NCBI RefSeq assembly: GCF_000774145.1
Contig: NZ_KN322984.1
Coordinates: forward strand, 461,085-525,084
DNA: 64,000 nucleotides
Direction: 5' to 3'
Source of the DNA: Pseudomonas mediterranea CFBP 5447
Lineage (GTDB): Bacteria > Pseudomonadota > Gammaproteobacteria > Pseudomonadales > Pseudomonadaceae
The notes beneath the pieces were generated by a model. That model worked only from the letters and a program-made list of their open reading frames with translations. It did not search any database and was not told the DNA's origin. Positions 46,733 through 55,574 of this stretch are shown piece after piece (within the stretch, counting starts at the first letter, position 1; every line of letters starts with the position of its first letter). Position numbers and translations under genes: made by a program.

Positions 46733-47695
46733 ATGTCCGACTCAGCCGCTATCCGCCCGAAAATCGCCGTCAGCGCTTGTCTGATGGGCGCAGAAGTTCG
46801 CTTCAACGGCGGGCACAAGCAATCGCAGCTGTGCAGTCGGCTCCTCGCGGAGCATTTTGACTTCGTGCCGGTCTGCCCGGAAGTCGCCATCGGCCTGGGC
46901 ATTCCGAGAGAACCGATCCGGTTGGTGGGCAACCCCGAACGCCCCGAGGTGGTCGGCACGGTGACACAAGGCCTCAACGTGACTCGCCCGCTGGCCGATT
47001 ACGCCCGGCGGATGGCTGCGGAACTGGACGACATCTGCGGCTACATCTTCATGCAGAAATCGCCGTCATGCGGCCTGGAGCGGGTCAAGGTCTATGACCA
47101 TAACGGTGCGTCGCAGCCAGGTGGCGGACGTGGCGTCTACGCCCAGGCATTCTGCGAGTTCCATCCGGACCTGCCGGTGGAAGAAGACGGCCGCCTCAAC
47201 GATCCGGTACTGCGAGAGAATTTCCTCACCCGGGTGTACGCCTACGCCGCCTGGCAAGCGCTGCGCCGCAAGGGCCTGACCCGGCGCGACCTGATTGCGT
47301 TCCACTCGCGCTACAAGTACCTGCTGATGGCCCATAACCCTGTGCAGTACAAAGTCCTGGGCAACCTGTTGGGCAACATGGGCAAGACCGACCCCAACGA
47401 GCTGGGCCCGCGATACTTCAGCGCACTGATGACGGCCCTGAAAAAATGCGCCACCCGCCGCACCCATACCAATGTGTTGCAGCACCTGAGCGGTTATCTC
47501 AAACGTGCCATCGACGCCGGGGACAAACAGGAAGTCCAACATCTCATCGCCCAGTACCGTCTCGGCATCGTACCGCTGGTCGTGCCGCTGACCTTGCTCA
47601 AGCATCATCTTCGCCTGCATCCCGATCCCTATCTGGCGCAGCAGGTCTACCTGCAACCGCACCCGGAAAATCTCAGTTTGCGGAACGCCATCTGA
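46733..47695 (+). CDS. DUF523-DUF1722 (YbgA) fusion protein
   Basis: 320-aa two-domain protein. The N-terminal DUF523 domain (about 10-150) has Cys in SACLMG, VCPEV and KSPSCGLERVKVYD, consistent with the iron-sulfur site of the TudS thiouracil-desulfurase family. The C-terminal DUF1722/YbgA domain (about 175-310, HSRYKYLLMAHNP) is of unknown function. In E. coli ybgA lies beside phr; the same association holds here. Its TGA overlaps the merR ATG (TGATG), so translation is coupled. Confidence 0.88.
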   Translation: MSDSAAIRPKIAVSACLMGAEVRFNGGHKQSQLCSRLLAEHFDFVPVCPEVAIGLGIPREPIRLVGNPERPEVVGTVTQGLNVTRPLADYARRMAAELDDICGYIFMQKSPSCGLERVKVYDHNGASQPGGGRGVYAQAFCEFHPDLPVEEDGRLNDPVLRENFLTRVYAYAAWQALRRKGLTRRDLIAFHSRYKYLLMAHNPVQYKVLGNLLGNMGKTDPNELGPRYFSALMTALKKCATRRTHTNVLQHLSGYLKRAIDAGDKQEVQHLIAQYRLGIVPLVVPLTLLKHHLRLHPDPYLAQQVYLQPHPENLSLRNAI

Positions 47696-48633
47696 TGAAA
47701 GGCGATACCGACTCGAGTGCTCGCGAAGACCTTGGCGGCGATTTCGCCCAGGCCCTGGCAGACGGCTGGCTGCCCATACGCGAAGTGGCGCGGCGAACCG
47801 GTGTCAACGCCGTGACGTTGCGCGCCTGGGAGCGCCGTTACGGCTTGATCGTACCGTTGCGCACGCCCAAGGGACACCGGTTGTTCAACGCCGAACATGT
47901 ACAGCGAATCCAGAGCATCCTCACCTGGATCGACCGGGGCGTGACGGTCAGCAAGATCAAGCCCTTGCTCGACGCGCCGCAACCGCCCACCGATCCGCAG
48001 GACAACGACTGGCTGCGCCAGCGTCACGCCCTCACCCTGGCAGTGACGCAACTGGCCGAGCGCCAGATCGATGACCTGGTCAACCAGGCCATGGGCCTGT
48101 ACCCACCCTGGACCGTGTGCGAACAGTTGCTGTTGCCCCTGCTCGAGGAACTGCAATTGCGTTGGCAGGGCCAGTTCGGCGCACAGCTGGAACGGGTGTT
48201 CCTGTACTCCTGGCTGCGCAGCAAATTCGGCAGCCGGATCTATCACAACAACCGTCAGCTACGCGGCGCGCCGTTGCTGTTGGTCAACCAGTCGGACGTT
48301 CCCCTGGAACCGGGCCTGTGGCTCACCGCCTGGCTGACGAGCAGCGCCGATTGCCCGGTGGAAGTCTTCGACGGGCCGATACCGGCGGGCGAACTGGCCT
48401 TGGCGGTCGAACGCCTCAAGGCCCGCGGCGTACTGCTGTACTCCAGCCATGCCATGAATCTGTCCCAACTGCCCAGGCTGCTGAATGGAGTCGACTGCCC
48501 GATCATCGTTGCCGGCAGTGCCGCCTCGATCCATCACGCCAAATTGTCCACCGGCGTCTCGATGAAGGACATCGCCTGGGCCGAAGACCCGTTAGCGGCT
48601 TACCGCGAGCTGAGTCGCAGAGCACTTCTTTGA
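47695..48633 (+). CDS. MerR-family regulator, LitR/CarH-like with degenerate cobalamin-binding domain
   Basis: 312-aa regulator. The N-terminal winged HTH (about 25-95) carries REVARRTGVNAVTLRAWERR and TPKGHRLF, typical of CarH/LitR. The C-terminal part has the helical-bundle plus Rossmann layout of B12 photoreceptors, but the EH of the cobalamin pocket is ER (QLERVFLYSW) and no DxHxxG motif is found. It therefore probably does not bind adenosylcobalamin. I recall P. putida PplR1-type LitR proteins that depend on a short LOV protein instead. The neighbouring photolyase fits a light-induced unit. Confidence 0.85.
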   Translation: MKGDTDSSAREDLGGDFAQALADGWLPIREVARRTGVNAVTLRAWERRYGLIVPLRTPKGHRLFNAEHVQRIQSILTWIDRGVTVSKIKPLLDAPQPPTDPQDNDWLRQRHALTLAVTQLAERQIDDLVNQAMGLYPPWTVCEQLLLPLLEELQLRWQGQFGAQLERVFLYSWLRSKFGSRIYHNNRQLRGAPLLLVNQSDVPLEPGLWLTAWLTSSADCPVEVFDGPIPAGELALAVERLKARGVLLYSSHAMNLSQLPRLLNGVDCPIIVAGSAASIHHAKLSTGVSMKDIAWAEDPLAAYRELSRRALL

Positions 48634-48646
48634 AATGGAAAAACCC

Positions 48647-50101
48647 ATGCAATTGATCTGGCTGCGCAGCGACCTGCGCGTGAACGACAATACCGCCCTG
48701 GCGGCTGCCGCGGCCCGGGGGCCTTGTGTGGCGGTGTACCTGACGAGCCCAGCACAGTGGCGTGCCCATGATGATGCCCCGTGCAAGATCGATTTCTGGC
48801 TGCGCAACCTGGCTGCGCTGAGCAAGGCCTTGGCCGAACTGAACATTCCCTTGCTGATCCGCCATGCACCGCACTGGGATCAGGCTCCGTCGGTACTGCT
48901 CACGCTGTGCCGCGAACTGAACATCGAAACCGTTCACGCCAACGAGGAATACGGAGTGAATGAGGCCCGGCGCGATGCCGAAGCAGCCCGTTGCCTGAAA
49001 GCCCAGGGCATCGATTTTCATAGTTATCTCGACCAACTGCTGTTCAAGCCCGGCAGCGTGCTGACCCGAACCGGCAGCTATTTCCAGGTGTTCAGCCAGT
49101 TTCGCAAAGTCTGCTACAGCCGCCTGCACCTTTCACTGCCGAAGCTGATCCGTGCACCGGCCCGGCAGGCACCGACCGGCATCCACAGCGACCCGGTGCC
49201 CACAGAGGTCGAAGGATTTGCTCTCCCCAGTGATTCCTTGCGCGCTCTCTGGCCCGCCGGTGAAAACGAAGCCCGGCGGCGCCTCGACACGTTCGTCGAT
49301 CAACACCTGGACTTTTACCAAAGCGAACGGGACTTCCCGGCCAGGCCCGGTACCAGCCAGCTTTCGGCTTATCTGGTGGCGGGCGTGGTCTCGCCGCGCC
49401 AGTGCCTGCATGCCGCATTGCAAGCCAACCAGGGCGAATTCGAGAGTGGAAGTGCCGGAACCGTGACCTGGATCAATGAATTGCTCTGGCGTGAGTTCTA
49501 TAAACACATTCTGGTGGGCTTTCCCCGTGTGTCCCGTCATCGTGCGTTCCGCCCGGAAACCGAAGCCCTGGCCTGGCGCAATGCGCCCGAAGAGCTGGCG
49601 GCCTGGCAGCAGGCCCGCACCGGACTGCCGATCATCGATGCAGCCATGCGTCAGCTATTGGAAACCGGATGGATGCACAACCGCTTACGGATGGTCGTTG
49701 CGATGTTTCTTAGCAAGAACCTGCTGATCGACTGGCGCGAAGGCGAGCGTTTTTTCATGCAGCACCTGATCGACGGAGACCTGGCCGCCAATAACGGTGG
49801 CTGGCAATGGAGTGCCTCCACCGGTACCGACTCGTCGCCCTGGTTTCGCATCTTCAATCCGCTGAGCCAATCGGAAAAATTCGACCGTGACGGCCTGTTT
49901 ATCAAACGCTGGTTACCGGAGCTGAACGATCTCGATAAGCAACAGGTCCATAACCCAATAGGCGGATTATTCGATAGGTCGGACTACCCGGCTCCGATCG
50001 TCAATCTCAGCCAATCCCGGGAACGGGCGTTGGGGGCTTTCAGGAATTTGCCGACGCGGCAACAGGCCGTGGCTGGAAAATCGGGCGATCAGCGAACGTG
50101 A
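48647..50101 (+). CDS. phrB: Deoxyribodipyrimidine photo-lyase (class I CPD photolyase)
   Basis: 484-aa flavoprotein that uses blue light to split cyclobutane pyrimidine dimers. The N-terminal antenna domain starts LIWLRSDLRVNDNTAL. The C-terminal FAD domain has WINELLWREFYKHIL, the RTGLPIIDAAMRQLLETGWMHNR region (only part essential) and NNGGWQWSASTGTDSSP. The ATG at 48647 is chosen; an ATG four codons earlier is in frame. Starts 13 bp after the merR stop, so it belongs to the same transcription unit. Confidence 0.95.
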   Translation: MQLIWLRSDLRVNDNTALAAAAARGPCVAVYLTSPAQWRAHDDAPCKIDFWLRNLAALSKALAELNIPLLIRHAPHWDQAPSVLLTLCRELNIETVHANEEYGVNEARRDAEAARCLKAQGIDFHSYLDQLLFKPGSVLTRTGSYFQVFSQFRKVCYSRLHLSLPKLIRAPARQAPTGIHSDPVPTEVEGFALPSDSLRALWPAGENEARRRLDTFVDQHLDFYQSERDFPARPGTSQLSAYLVAGVVSPRQCLHAALQANQGEFESGSAGTVTWINELLWREFYKHILVGFPRVSRHRAFRPETEALAWRNAPEELAAWQQARTGLPIIDAAMRQLLETGWMHNRLRMVVAMFLSKNLLIDWREGERFFMQHLIDGDLAANNGGWQWSASTGTDSSPWFRIFNPLSQSEKFDRDGLFIKRWLPELNDLDKQQVHNPIGGLFDRSDYPAPIVNLSQSRERALGAFRNLPTRQQAVAGKSGDQRT

Positions 50102-50140
50102 AATTAACGACATCTGGAGTGCAGGCCCAGTCAGGCGGGA

Positions 50141-50155
50141 TATAGTCAGACTATA
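50141..50155. promoter_or_regulatory. Short palindrome upstream of the SDR gene, possible operator
   Basis: TATAGT-CAG-ACTATA is a perfect palindrome about 65 bp before the SDR ATG. It could be an operator or a symmetric -10 region; no second copy was found in the window. Confidence 0.35.
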
Positions 50156-50222
50156 CGCAAGGACTTGTCTTGGGCGCCCCTTACCCGTCGCGGCGTACCG
50201 CCCCGATCAAGAGGAGTATGGA

Positions 50223-50981
50223 ATGGGTCAGAGACCACCACGACGATATTGGCTAACGGGTGCCGGTAACGGAGTCGGCGCTTCGTTGGCCCAGGCGATA
50301 CTCGAAACCGGGGCGAACCTGGCCATCAGCTCACGCTCGGCTCAATCCTGCGAAGCCCTTTCGGCACGTTATCCAGGTCAGATACTGACGATGCCTGGCG
50401 ACTTGACCGACAGCCAGACGGTACGCGACATCATCGATCAAATCGCTCAGCAGTGGGGTGCCCTGGACACGCTGATCCTGAACGCCGGCACCACCGAGTA
50501 CGTCAACGGTCAACTTGCCGACGCTGCTCTCATCGAACATATCGTGCGCAGCAACCTGTTGGTCGCAAGCCTCTGCATCGAAACAGCCTCACCATTGCTG
50601 CGTGCCGGCACCGCGCCCCTGCTGGTGGGAATCATCAGCCCGGCAACTTACCTGCCGCCGTCTCACGCCGAGGGCAGCAACGGAGCAATGCGTTATCTGT
50701 TCGAATCGGCCCGCGCCTCCGAGAACATCGACGTAACGCTCGTTCGCCCGGACTTCGATAGCGCGCTTGGGAGCCTGGCGGACTTTCCGGCCACACCAGG
50801 ATCGGCAGACGAAATGGCTGCCTACGTCCTGAGCCAGTTGGGCGAACGCCCCCATGAAGTGCTCCTCCCTGTCACAGCCGTGGCCGCGCTGTGGCCATTA
50901 CCGCCTTCGGGCCAGACCACACAGGCGGGTATCGATCCTTGCCAGGCAAGCGCCTGGTCACCGATCAAGGGTCGCCCCTGA
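50223..50981 (+). CDS. Degenerate short-chain dehydrogenase/reductase-like protein
   Basis: 252-aa protein with the SDR nucleotide motif WLTGAGNGVGASLAQAI and the NAG motif LILNAGTTEY. The catalytic YxxxK is absent: where it should follow the Ser region (IISPATYLPPSH), the sequence reads NGAMRYLFES without a spaced Lys. It may bind a nucleotide without classical reductase activity. GAGGAG precedes the ATG. Probably outside the phrB transcription unit because of the 121-bp gap. Confidence 0.75.
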   Translation: MGQRPPRRYWLTGAGNGVGASLAQAILETGANLAISSRSAQSCEALSARYPGQILTMPGDLTDSQTVRDIIDQIAQQWGALDTLILNAGTTEYVNGQLADAALIEHIVRSNLLVASLCIETASPLLRAGTAPLLVGIISPATYLPPSHAEGSNGAMRYLFESARASENIDVTLVRPDFDSALGSLADFPATPGSADEMAAYVLSQLGERPHEVLLPVTAVAALWPLPPSGQTTQAGIDPCQASAWSPIKGRP

Positions 50982-51009
50982 GCGGCCCGCTTGCCTTACA
51001 CTGCGCGCC

Positions 51010-51315
51010 ATGGAAACCATCCCTCTCGCTGATCTCACTGCACCAACCGTTACGTGTTCGACGTGCGCGGCGTGCTGCTGCCAACTCGAAGTGCTGTTGA
51101 TCACCGACACCGGTGTGCCGCAACGCTTCATCGCCACGGACGATTGGGGCGGGGAAGTGATGCTGCGCCTCGATGACGGCTGGTGCGCGGCCCTGGATCG
51201 GGACAGCATGAAGTGTACTATCTACGAAAAGCGCCCGCTGATCTGCCGGGAGTTCGAAATGGGAGCGCCGGAGTGTATTGAGGAGCGCCGCGGGATTACG
51301 ACGGCGTATCGGTAG
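51010..51315 (+). CDS. YkgJ family cysteine cluster protein
   Basis: 101-aa protein with an N-terminal Cys cluster (CSTCAACCC), a middle Cys in DGWCAALDRDSMKCTIYEKRP and ICREFE, matching the YkgJ/UPF0153 putative zinc- or iron-binding family. Function unknown. The ATG at 51010 (METIPLADLTAP) is chosen; an upstream reading is out of keeping with the family. No strong ribosome site. Confidence 0.82.
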   Translation: METIPLADLTAPTVTCSTCAACCCQLEVLLITDTGVPQRFIATDDWGGEVMLRLDDGWCAALDRDSMKCTIYEKRPLICREFEMGAPECIEERRGITTAYR

Positions 51316-51330
51316 AACATCACCGCCGCT

Positions 51331-51411
51331 ATCGCGAGCAGGGATCAGTGGGGATATCGGACTTGCGGCTACCCGCGAAACAGTGTGGGAGCGAGCCTGC
51401 TCGCGATAGCG
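51331..51411. repeat. REP pair with one decayed unit
   Basis: The right unit (51384-51411) is intact GTGGGAGC type. The left unit (51331-51350) keeps ATCGCGAGCAGG but the distal half has decayed. Lies between the convergent ykgJ-type gene and pagL. Confidence 0.8.
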
Positions 51412-51481
51412 GTAGCACAGTCGACATCAATGCCAACTGCACCAGCGCCGTTGCAAGCAACTGCTCCCCACAAGGTAGGTA

Positions 51482-52000
51482 TTACAGCGGCATCGTGTAA
51501 TGCAGGGCGTAGCTTTCCACGCCATCGTTATCCGACTTGATACCCGCATTGGAATAATGAGTAGCGCGAATGCCCACTTCATGTCCGCCATTGAAGCGCA
51601 GGCCGAAGCCGATGCGGTCTTCGAACTGGAACGAGCTACCGAGCTTGTTATCTTCCAGCTCGGTCTTGTCGAACAGCGCAACGCCCACGCCCGCCTCGAC
51701 GTAAGGCTTCACGTTCTCACCGGAAAATTCATACACGAAGACCGGCGAGAACGACAGGCTGTGATTACTGGACGTCTTATCCCCTTCCCAGTAAGTGTAG
51801 GCACCGCTCCAGTAGCCGGTCAGACGGCCTACGTCGCTTTGCCACCAACTCTTGTCCCAATCGAATTGCATCCCCAAGCGATAGGTCATGGTCGAGTCGC
51901 TGGTCTGGCCGACCGCGAACTCGACACCCGCTGCCTGTGCGGTGTAGGCGTGCCCCAGCAATGCAGCCGCAAATGCGGCAAAGCAGAATAAGCGCTTCAT
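51482..52000 (-). CDS. pagL: Lipid A 3-O-deacylase PagL
   Basis: Outer-membrane beta-barrel hydrolase that removes the 3-position hydroxyacyl chain from lipid A. The 172-aa precursor has a signal peptide (about 1-22) and the catalytic triad with correct spacing: His and Ser in THYSN (HxS) and Glu twelve residues beyond the Ser (DGVESYALHY). The ATG at 52000 has AAGGA upstream. Single gene; membrane-remodelling function is predicted to be active. Confidence 0.92.
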   Translation of the reverse strand: MKRLFCFAAFAAALLGHAYTAQAAGVEFAVGQTSDSTMTYRLGMQFDWDKSWWQSDVGRLTGYWSGAYTYWEGDKTSSNHSLSFSPVFVYEFSGENVKPYVEAGVGVALFDKTELEDNKLGSSFQFEDRIGFGLRFNGGHEVGIRATHYSNAGIKSDNDGVESYALHYTMPL

Positions 52001-52116
52001 TAGAAACATCCTTTTCCGAACGAACATCGTTAGTTATTTGTTACAAACAGACGAAGGTATAGAAATCCGCGCTGGAACAGAAGTTCAGCAGCATTTACGG
52101 AATTTTCACATTTTGC

Positions 52117-52908
52117 TTACAGATTGAAGCTTCGCACAAGGCCAGACGAATTCCATAGCATCGGTAGGATATTTCTTAAATGTGTGGGATCCGCACTGCT
52201 CCAGAACTGCGTTTCGCTGGCCGGTCCCTCGGCCAGCAATCCGCGCTCGGCCAACAGGCGCTGGAGTTGTCTGGCCACAGCTGCGCCGGTGTCGATCAGG
52301 CTGATGTGATCCGGGATCATTTGCTTGAGCATTGGCTTGAGGAAGGGGTAGTGCGTGCAGCCCAGGATCAGCGTATCGCAGCCGGCTGCGAGCAACGGGT
52401 CAACGTAATGCTGCAGCAACTGACGCAAGGCCGGACTGTGCAAGTCACCCGTCTCGATCAGCTCCACCAGCCCCGGGCATGGTTGAGTGATGACCTGCAC
52501 ATCGGTGGCGAAACGGTCGAGCAAGGCGGCGAACTTGGCGCTCTGCAAGGTACCGGTGGTGGCCAGCACGCCGACAATGCCGCTGCGGGTAGCGGCGGCG
52601 GCCGGCTTGACCGCCGGCTCCATGCCGACGATGGGCCAGAGGGGGAAATCGCGACGCAAATCAGCCACCGCAGCGACCGTCGCGGTATTGCAAGCCACCA
52701 CCAGCGCCTTGGCGCCCTGGCCAAGGAGAAAATCGGCAATGATCGCGCAGCGCTGTCGGATGTACTCCGGCGTTTTCTCGCCGTAGGGAATGTGCCCGCA
52801 GTCAGCCACGTACAACAGCGATTCGTCGGGCAGAAGCCGACGGATTTCGCCCAGCACCGACAGCCCGCCGACGCCCGAGTCGAGCACACCGACCGGCGCT
52901 TCACGCAT
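52117..52908 (-). CDS. murI: Glutamate racemase
   Basis: Makes D-glutamate for peptidoglycan precursors. The 263-aa protein shows both catalytic cysteine motifs, [11 protein letters not shown] and [11 protein letters not shown], and the N-terminal [11 protein letters not shown]. The ATG at 52908 ([12 protein letters not shown]) is chosen and overlaps the moeB end by 8 bp, so murI is the last gene of a minus-strand unit hemA-prfA-prmC-moeB-murI. Confidence 0.96.
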   Translation of the reverse strand: MREAPVGVLDSGVGGLSVLGEIRRLLPDESLLYVADCGHIPYGEKTPEYIRQRCAIIADFLLGQGAKALVVACNTATVAAVADLRRDFPLWPIVGMEPAVKPAAAATRSGIVGVLATTGTLQSAKFAALLDRFATDVQVITQPCPGLVELIETGDLHSPALRQLLQHYVDPLLAAGCDTLILGCTHYPFLKPMLKQMIPDHISLIDTGAAVARQLQRLLAERGLLAEGPASETQFWSSADPTHLRNILPMLWNSSGLVRSFNL

Positions 52909-53656
52909 GGACGTCACCACAGACACTGCAAGCCGGGTCACGCTTGACCCGCAACTCGCGAAAGCGCGTGCCCAAGGCATCGATCAGCAGCAGGCGGCCC
53001 ACCAAGGGCTCACCAAAGCCGGCCAGCAATTTCAAGGCTTCAAGGGCTTGCAGACTGCCCACGAGGCCTACCAACGGCCCGAGCACCCCCGCTTCGCTGC
53101 AGGTCAGCTCGGCCTCGCTGCCATGGCCGTAGAGGCAGTGATAGCAAGGGCTTTCGGGACGGCGTGGGTCGAACACCGAAAGCTGGCCCTCGAGACGGAT
53201 CGCCGCCCCGCTGACCAGCGGCTTGCCCGCCACGACACATGCCGCATTGACCGCCGTGCGTGTCGAGAAATTATCGGAACAATCCAGCACCAGATCCACA
53301 GCCGCGACAGCCGCGGCCAGGCTGTCCTCGTCCATGGCCGTCGGATGAGGCACCAGTCGAACCTCGGGATTGACCGCCGTGAGGCGACGCAGAGCCGAAT
53401 CGACCTTGCTCAGGCCGACGCTGTCGGTGTCGTGGATGATCTGGCGCTGCAGGTTGGTCAGGTCGACCGTATCGAAGTCCGCCAGGTGCAGTTCGCCGAC
53501 GCCAGCGGCGGCCAGGTACAGCGCCACCGGCGCACCGAGGCCGCCAAGGCCGACGATCAATGCACGACTCTGCTTGAGACGCAGTTGGCCGTCGATGTCC
53601 ACATGCTGCAGCAGGATCTGCCGGCTGTAGCGCAACAACTCCTGATCGTTCAGCAC
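52901..53656 (-). CDS. moeB: Molybdopterin-synthase adenylyltransferase MoeB (HesA/MoeB/ThiF family)
   Basis: E1-like enzyme that adenylates the C-terminus of a sulfur-carrier protein (MoaD or ThiS type). The 251-aa protein has the nucleotide motif [32 protein letters not shown], and two CxxC zinc pairs (CYHC, CSVC). The GTG at 53656 is chosen because it overlaps the prmC stop (GTGCTGA) and gives the family N-terminus; an upstream GTG at 53665 is also in frame. Confidence 0.9.
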   Translation of the reverse strand: MLNDQELLRYSRQILLQHVDIDGQLRLKQSRALIVGLGGLGAPVALYLAAAGVGELHLADFDTVDLTNLQRQIIHDTDSVGLSKVDSALRRLTAVNPEVRLVPHPTAMDEDSLAAAVAAVDLVLDCSDNFSTRTAVNAACVVAGKPLVSGAAIRLEGQLSVFDPRRPESPCYHCLYGHGSEAELTCSEAGVLGPLVGLVGSLQALEALKLLAGFGEPLVGRLLLIDALGTRFRELRVKRDPACSVCGDVHA

Positions 53657-54480
53657 GGCAGGCACCCCAGGCTGATGCGTTCATGGCCGCCGAGGTCCTT
53701 GCGACTGTGGACCTCGGAAAAACCCCGGGCCTGCAACAGATCCCGCACCGCCCCGGCCTGATCGTAACCGTGTTCGAGCATCAACCAGCCGCCCGGCGCC
53801 AGGTGAGCCGGCGCCTGGGCAATGATCTCGCGCAGGTCATCGAGCCCATCCTGGCCCGCGACCAATGCACTCGCGGGTTCGAAACGCACGTCACCTTCGG
53901 CCAGGTGCGGATCGGCGGCGGCAATATAAGGCGGGTTGCTGATGATCAACTCGAAACGCTCGCCATCCAAGGCACTGAACCAGTGACTGCTCAACACCGT
54001 GACGTTGCCCAGGTCCAGGCGCTGGCGATTGCGCTCGGCCAGGGCCACGGCCTCCAGCACCCGGTCGACCGCCGTGACCGTCCAGGCCCGACGCTCGCTG
54101 GCCAGCGCCAGGGCAATCGCGCCGCTGCCGGTGCCCAGGTCCAGCACCCTGGCCGCTGTGGCCGGCAACAAGGTGAGCGCGGTTTCCACCAGCAACTCGG
54201 TGTCGGGGCGCGGGATCAGGGTATGGGGTGCGACTTCCAGGTCGAGTTTCCAGAAGCCCTGCTGCCCCAGGATATAGGCCACCGGTTCGCCGGAACGACG
54301 CCGACGCAGGTACTCGGAAAACAGCAGTGCGGCCTCGCTTGGCACGATTCGCTCGGGCCAGGTGTGCAGGAAGCTGCGGGACTTGCCCAGCGCAGCCGCC
54401 AGCAGCAACTCGGTATCCAGCTTTGGCGTGGGCGAATCCGGTAGCTCGGCGGCGCGTAGCAGACTGGCGATGATGGTCAT
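53650..54480 (-). CDS. prmC: Peptide chain release factor N(5)-glutamine methyltransferase
   Basis: Methylates the GGQ glutamine of RF1 and RF2. The 276-aa protein has the SAM motif VLDLGTGSGAIALAL and the catalytic NPPY in ISNPPYIAAAD. Positioned directly after prfA, whose product is its substrate (11-bp gap), the common hemA-prfA-prmC arrangement. Confidence 0.96.
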   Translation of the reverse strand: MTIIASLLRAAELPDSPTPKLDTELLLAAALGKSRSFLHTWPERIVPSEAALLFSEYLRRRRSGEPVAYILGQQGFWKLDLEVAPHTLIPRPDTELLVETALTLLPATAARVLDLGTGSGAIALALASERRAWTVTAVDRVLEAVALAERNRQRLDLGNVTVLSSHWFSALDGERFELIISNPPYIAAADPHLAEGDVRFEPASALVAGQDGLDDLREIIAQAPAHLAPGGWLMLEHGYDQAGAVRDLLQARGFSEVHSRKDLGGHERISLGCLPC

Positions 54481-54491
54481 GTATTCACCTT

Positions 54492-55574
54492 TTATTCGCC
54501 AATCGCGGCCAATTGGTCGGCCTGGTATTCGGCCAGCAGCGGTTCGATCACCGCCTCGACACCGCCGGCCAGGATTTCATCCAGGGAATACAAGGTCAGG
54601 TTGACCCGGTGATCGGTGACCCGACCCTGGGCAAAGTTGTAGGTGCGGATGCGCTCTGAACGATCTCCCGAACCCACCAGCAACTTGCGCTCGCTGGCGA
54701 TGGCGCTGGCGGCGGCACTGGTCTGCTGGTCGTTGAGCTTGGCCGACAACCAGGCCATGGCCCGGGCCCGGTTCTTGTGCTGGGAACGCTCTTCCTGGCA
54801 TTCGACCACGATGCCCGAAGGCAAGTGGGTGATGCGGATCGCCGAATCGGTCTTGTTGACGTGCTGACCGCCCGCGCCGGAGGAACGATAGGTGTCGATC
54901 CGCAGGTCCGCCGGGTTGATTTCGATGGCTTCCTGTTCGTCCGGCTCGGGCAATACCGCCACCGTGCAGGCGGAGGTGTGGATGCGCCCCTGGGACTCGG
55001 TGGCCGGCACACGCTGTACGCGGTGGGCACCGGACTCGAACTTCAGCTTGCCATAGACGTTGTCGCCTTCGACGCGGGCGATGACTTCCTTATACCCGCC
55101 ATGCTCGCCTTCGTTCTCCGAGAGGATCTCCACCCGCCAACCGCGACGCTCGGCATAACGCGAATACATGCGAAACAGGTCGCCGGAAAAGATCGCTGCC
55201 TCATCCCCACCGGTACCGGCCCGGATCTCCAGGAACACGTTGCGTCCGTCGTTCGGGTCCTTGGGCAGCAGCATGCGCTGCAGGTTGCTCTCCAGTTCGA
55301 TCAGCTGTTCCTTGGCCTCGCGGACTTCCTCCACCGCCATTTCACGCAGGTCCGGGTCGCTGTCCTTGAGCAGCGCCTGGGCACCGGCGAGGTCGTCCTG
55401 CACTTTGAGCAACTGTTTGTAGGTGGCGACAACCGGCTCGACTTCCGCGTATTCCTTGGAATAGGTGCGGAATTTGTTCTGGTCGGAAATGACTTCGCCA
55501 TCGCCCAGCAAGGCGGTCAGTTCTTCAAAACGGTCCTGGAGCGTGTCCAGTTTATTGAGCAGTGACGCTTTCAT
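54492..55574 (-). CDS. prfA: Peptide chain release factor 1
   Basis: Recognises UAA and UAG stop codons and triggers peptide release. The 360-aa protein has the GGQ motif ([13 protein letters not shown]) and the RF1 codon-recognition PxT-type loop near [14 protein letters not shown]. Its ATG overlaps the hemA stop (ATGA), indicating coupling. Confidence 0.98.
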   Translation of the reverse strand: MKASLLNKLDTLQDRFEELTALLGDGEVISDQNKFRTYSKEYAEVEPVVATYKQLLKVQDDLAGAQALLKDSDPDLREMAVEEVREAKEQLIELESNLQRMLLPKDPNDGRNVFLEIRAGTGGDEAAIFSGDLFRMYSRYAERRGWRVEILSENEGEHGGYKEVIARVEGDNVYGKLKFESGAHRVQRVPATESQGRIHTSACTVAVLPEPDEQEAIEINPADLRIDTYRSSGAGGQHVNKTDSAIRITHLPSGIVVECQEERSQHKNRARAMAWLSAKLNDQQTSAAASAIASERKLLVGSGDRSERIRTYNFAQGRVTDHRVNLTLYSLDEILAGGVEAVIEPLLAEYQADQLAAIGE

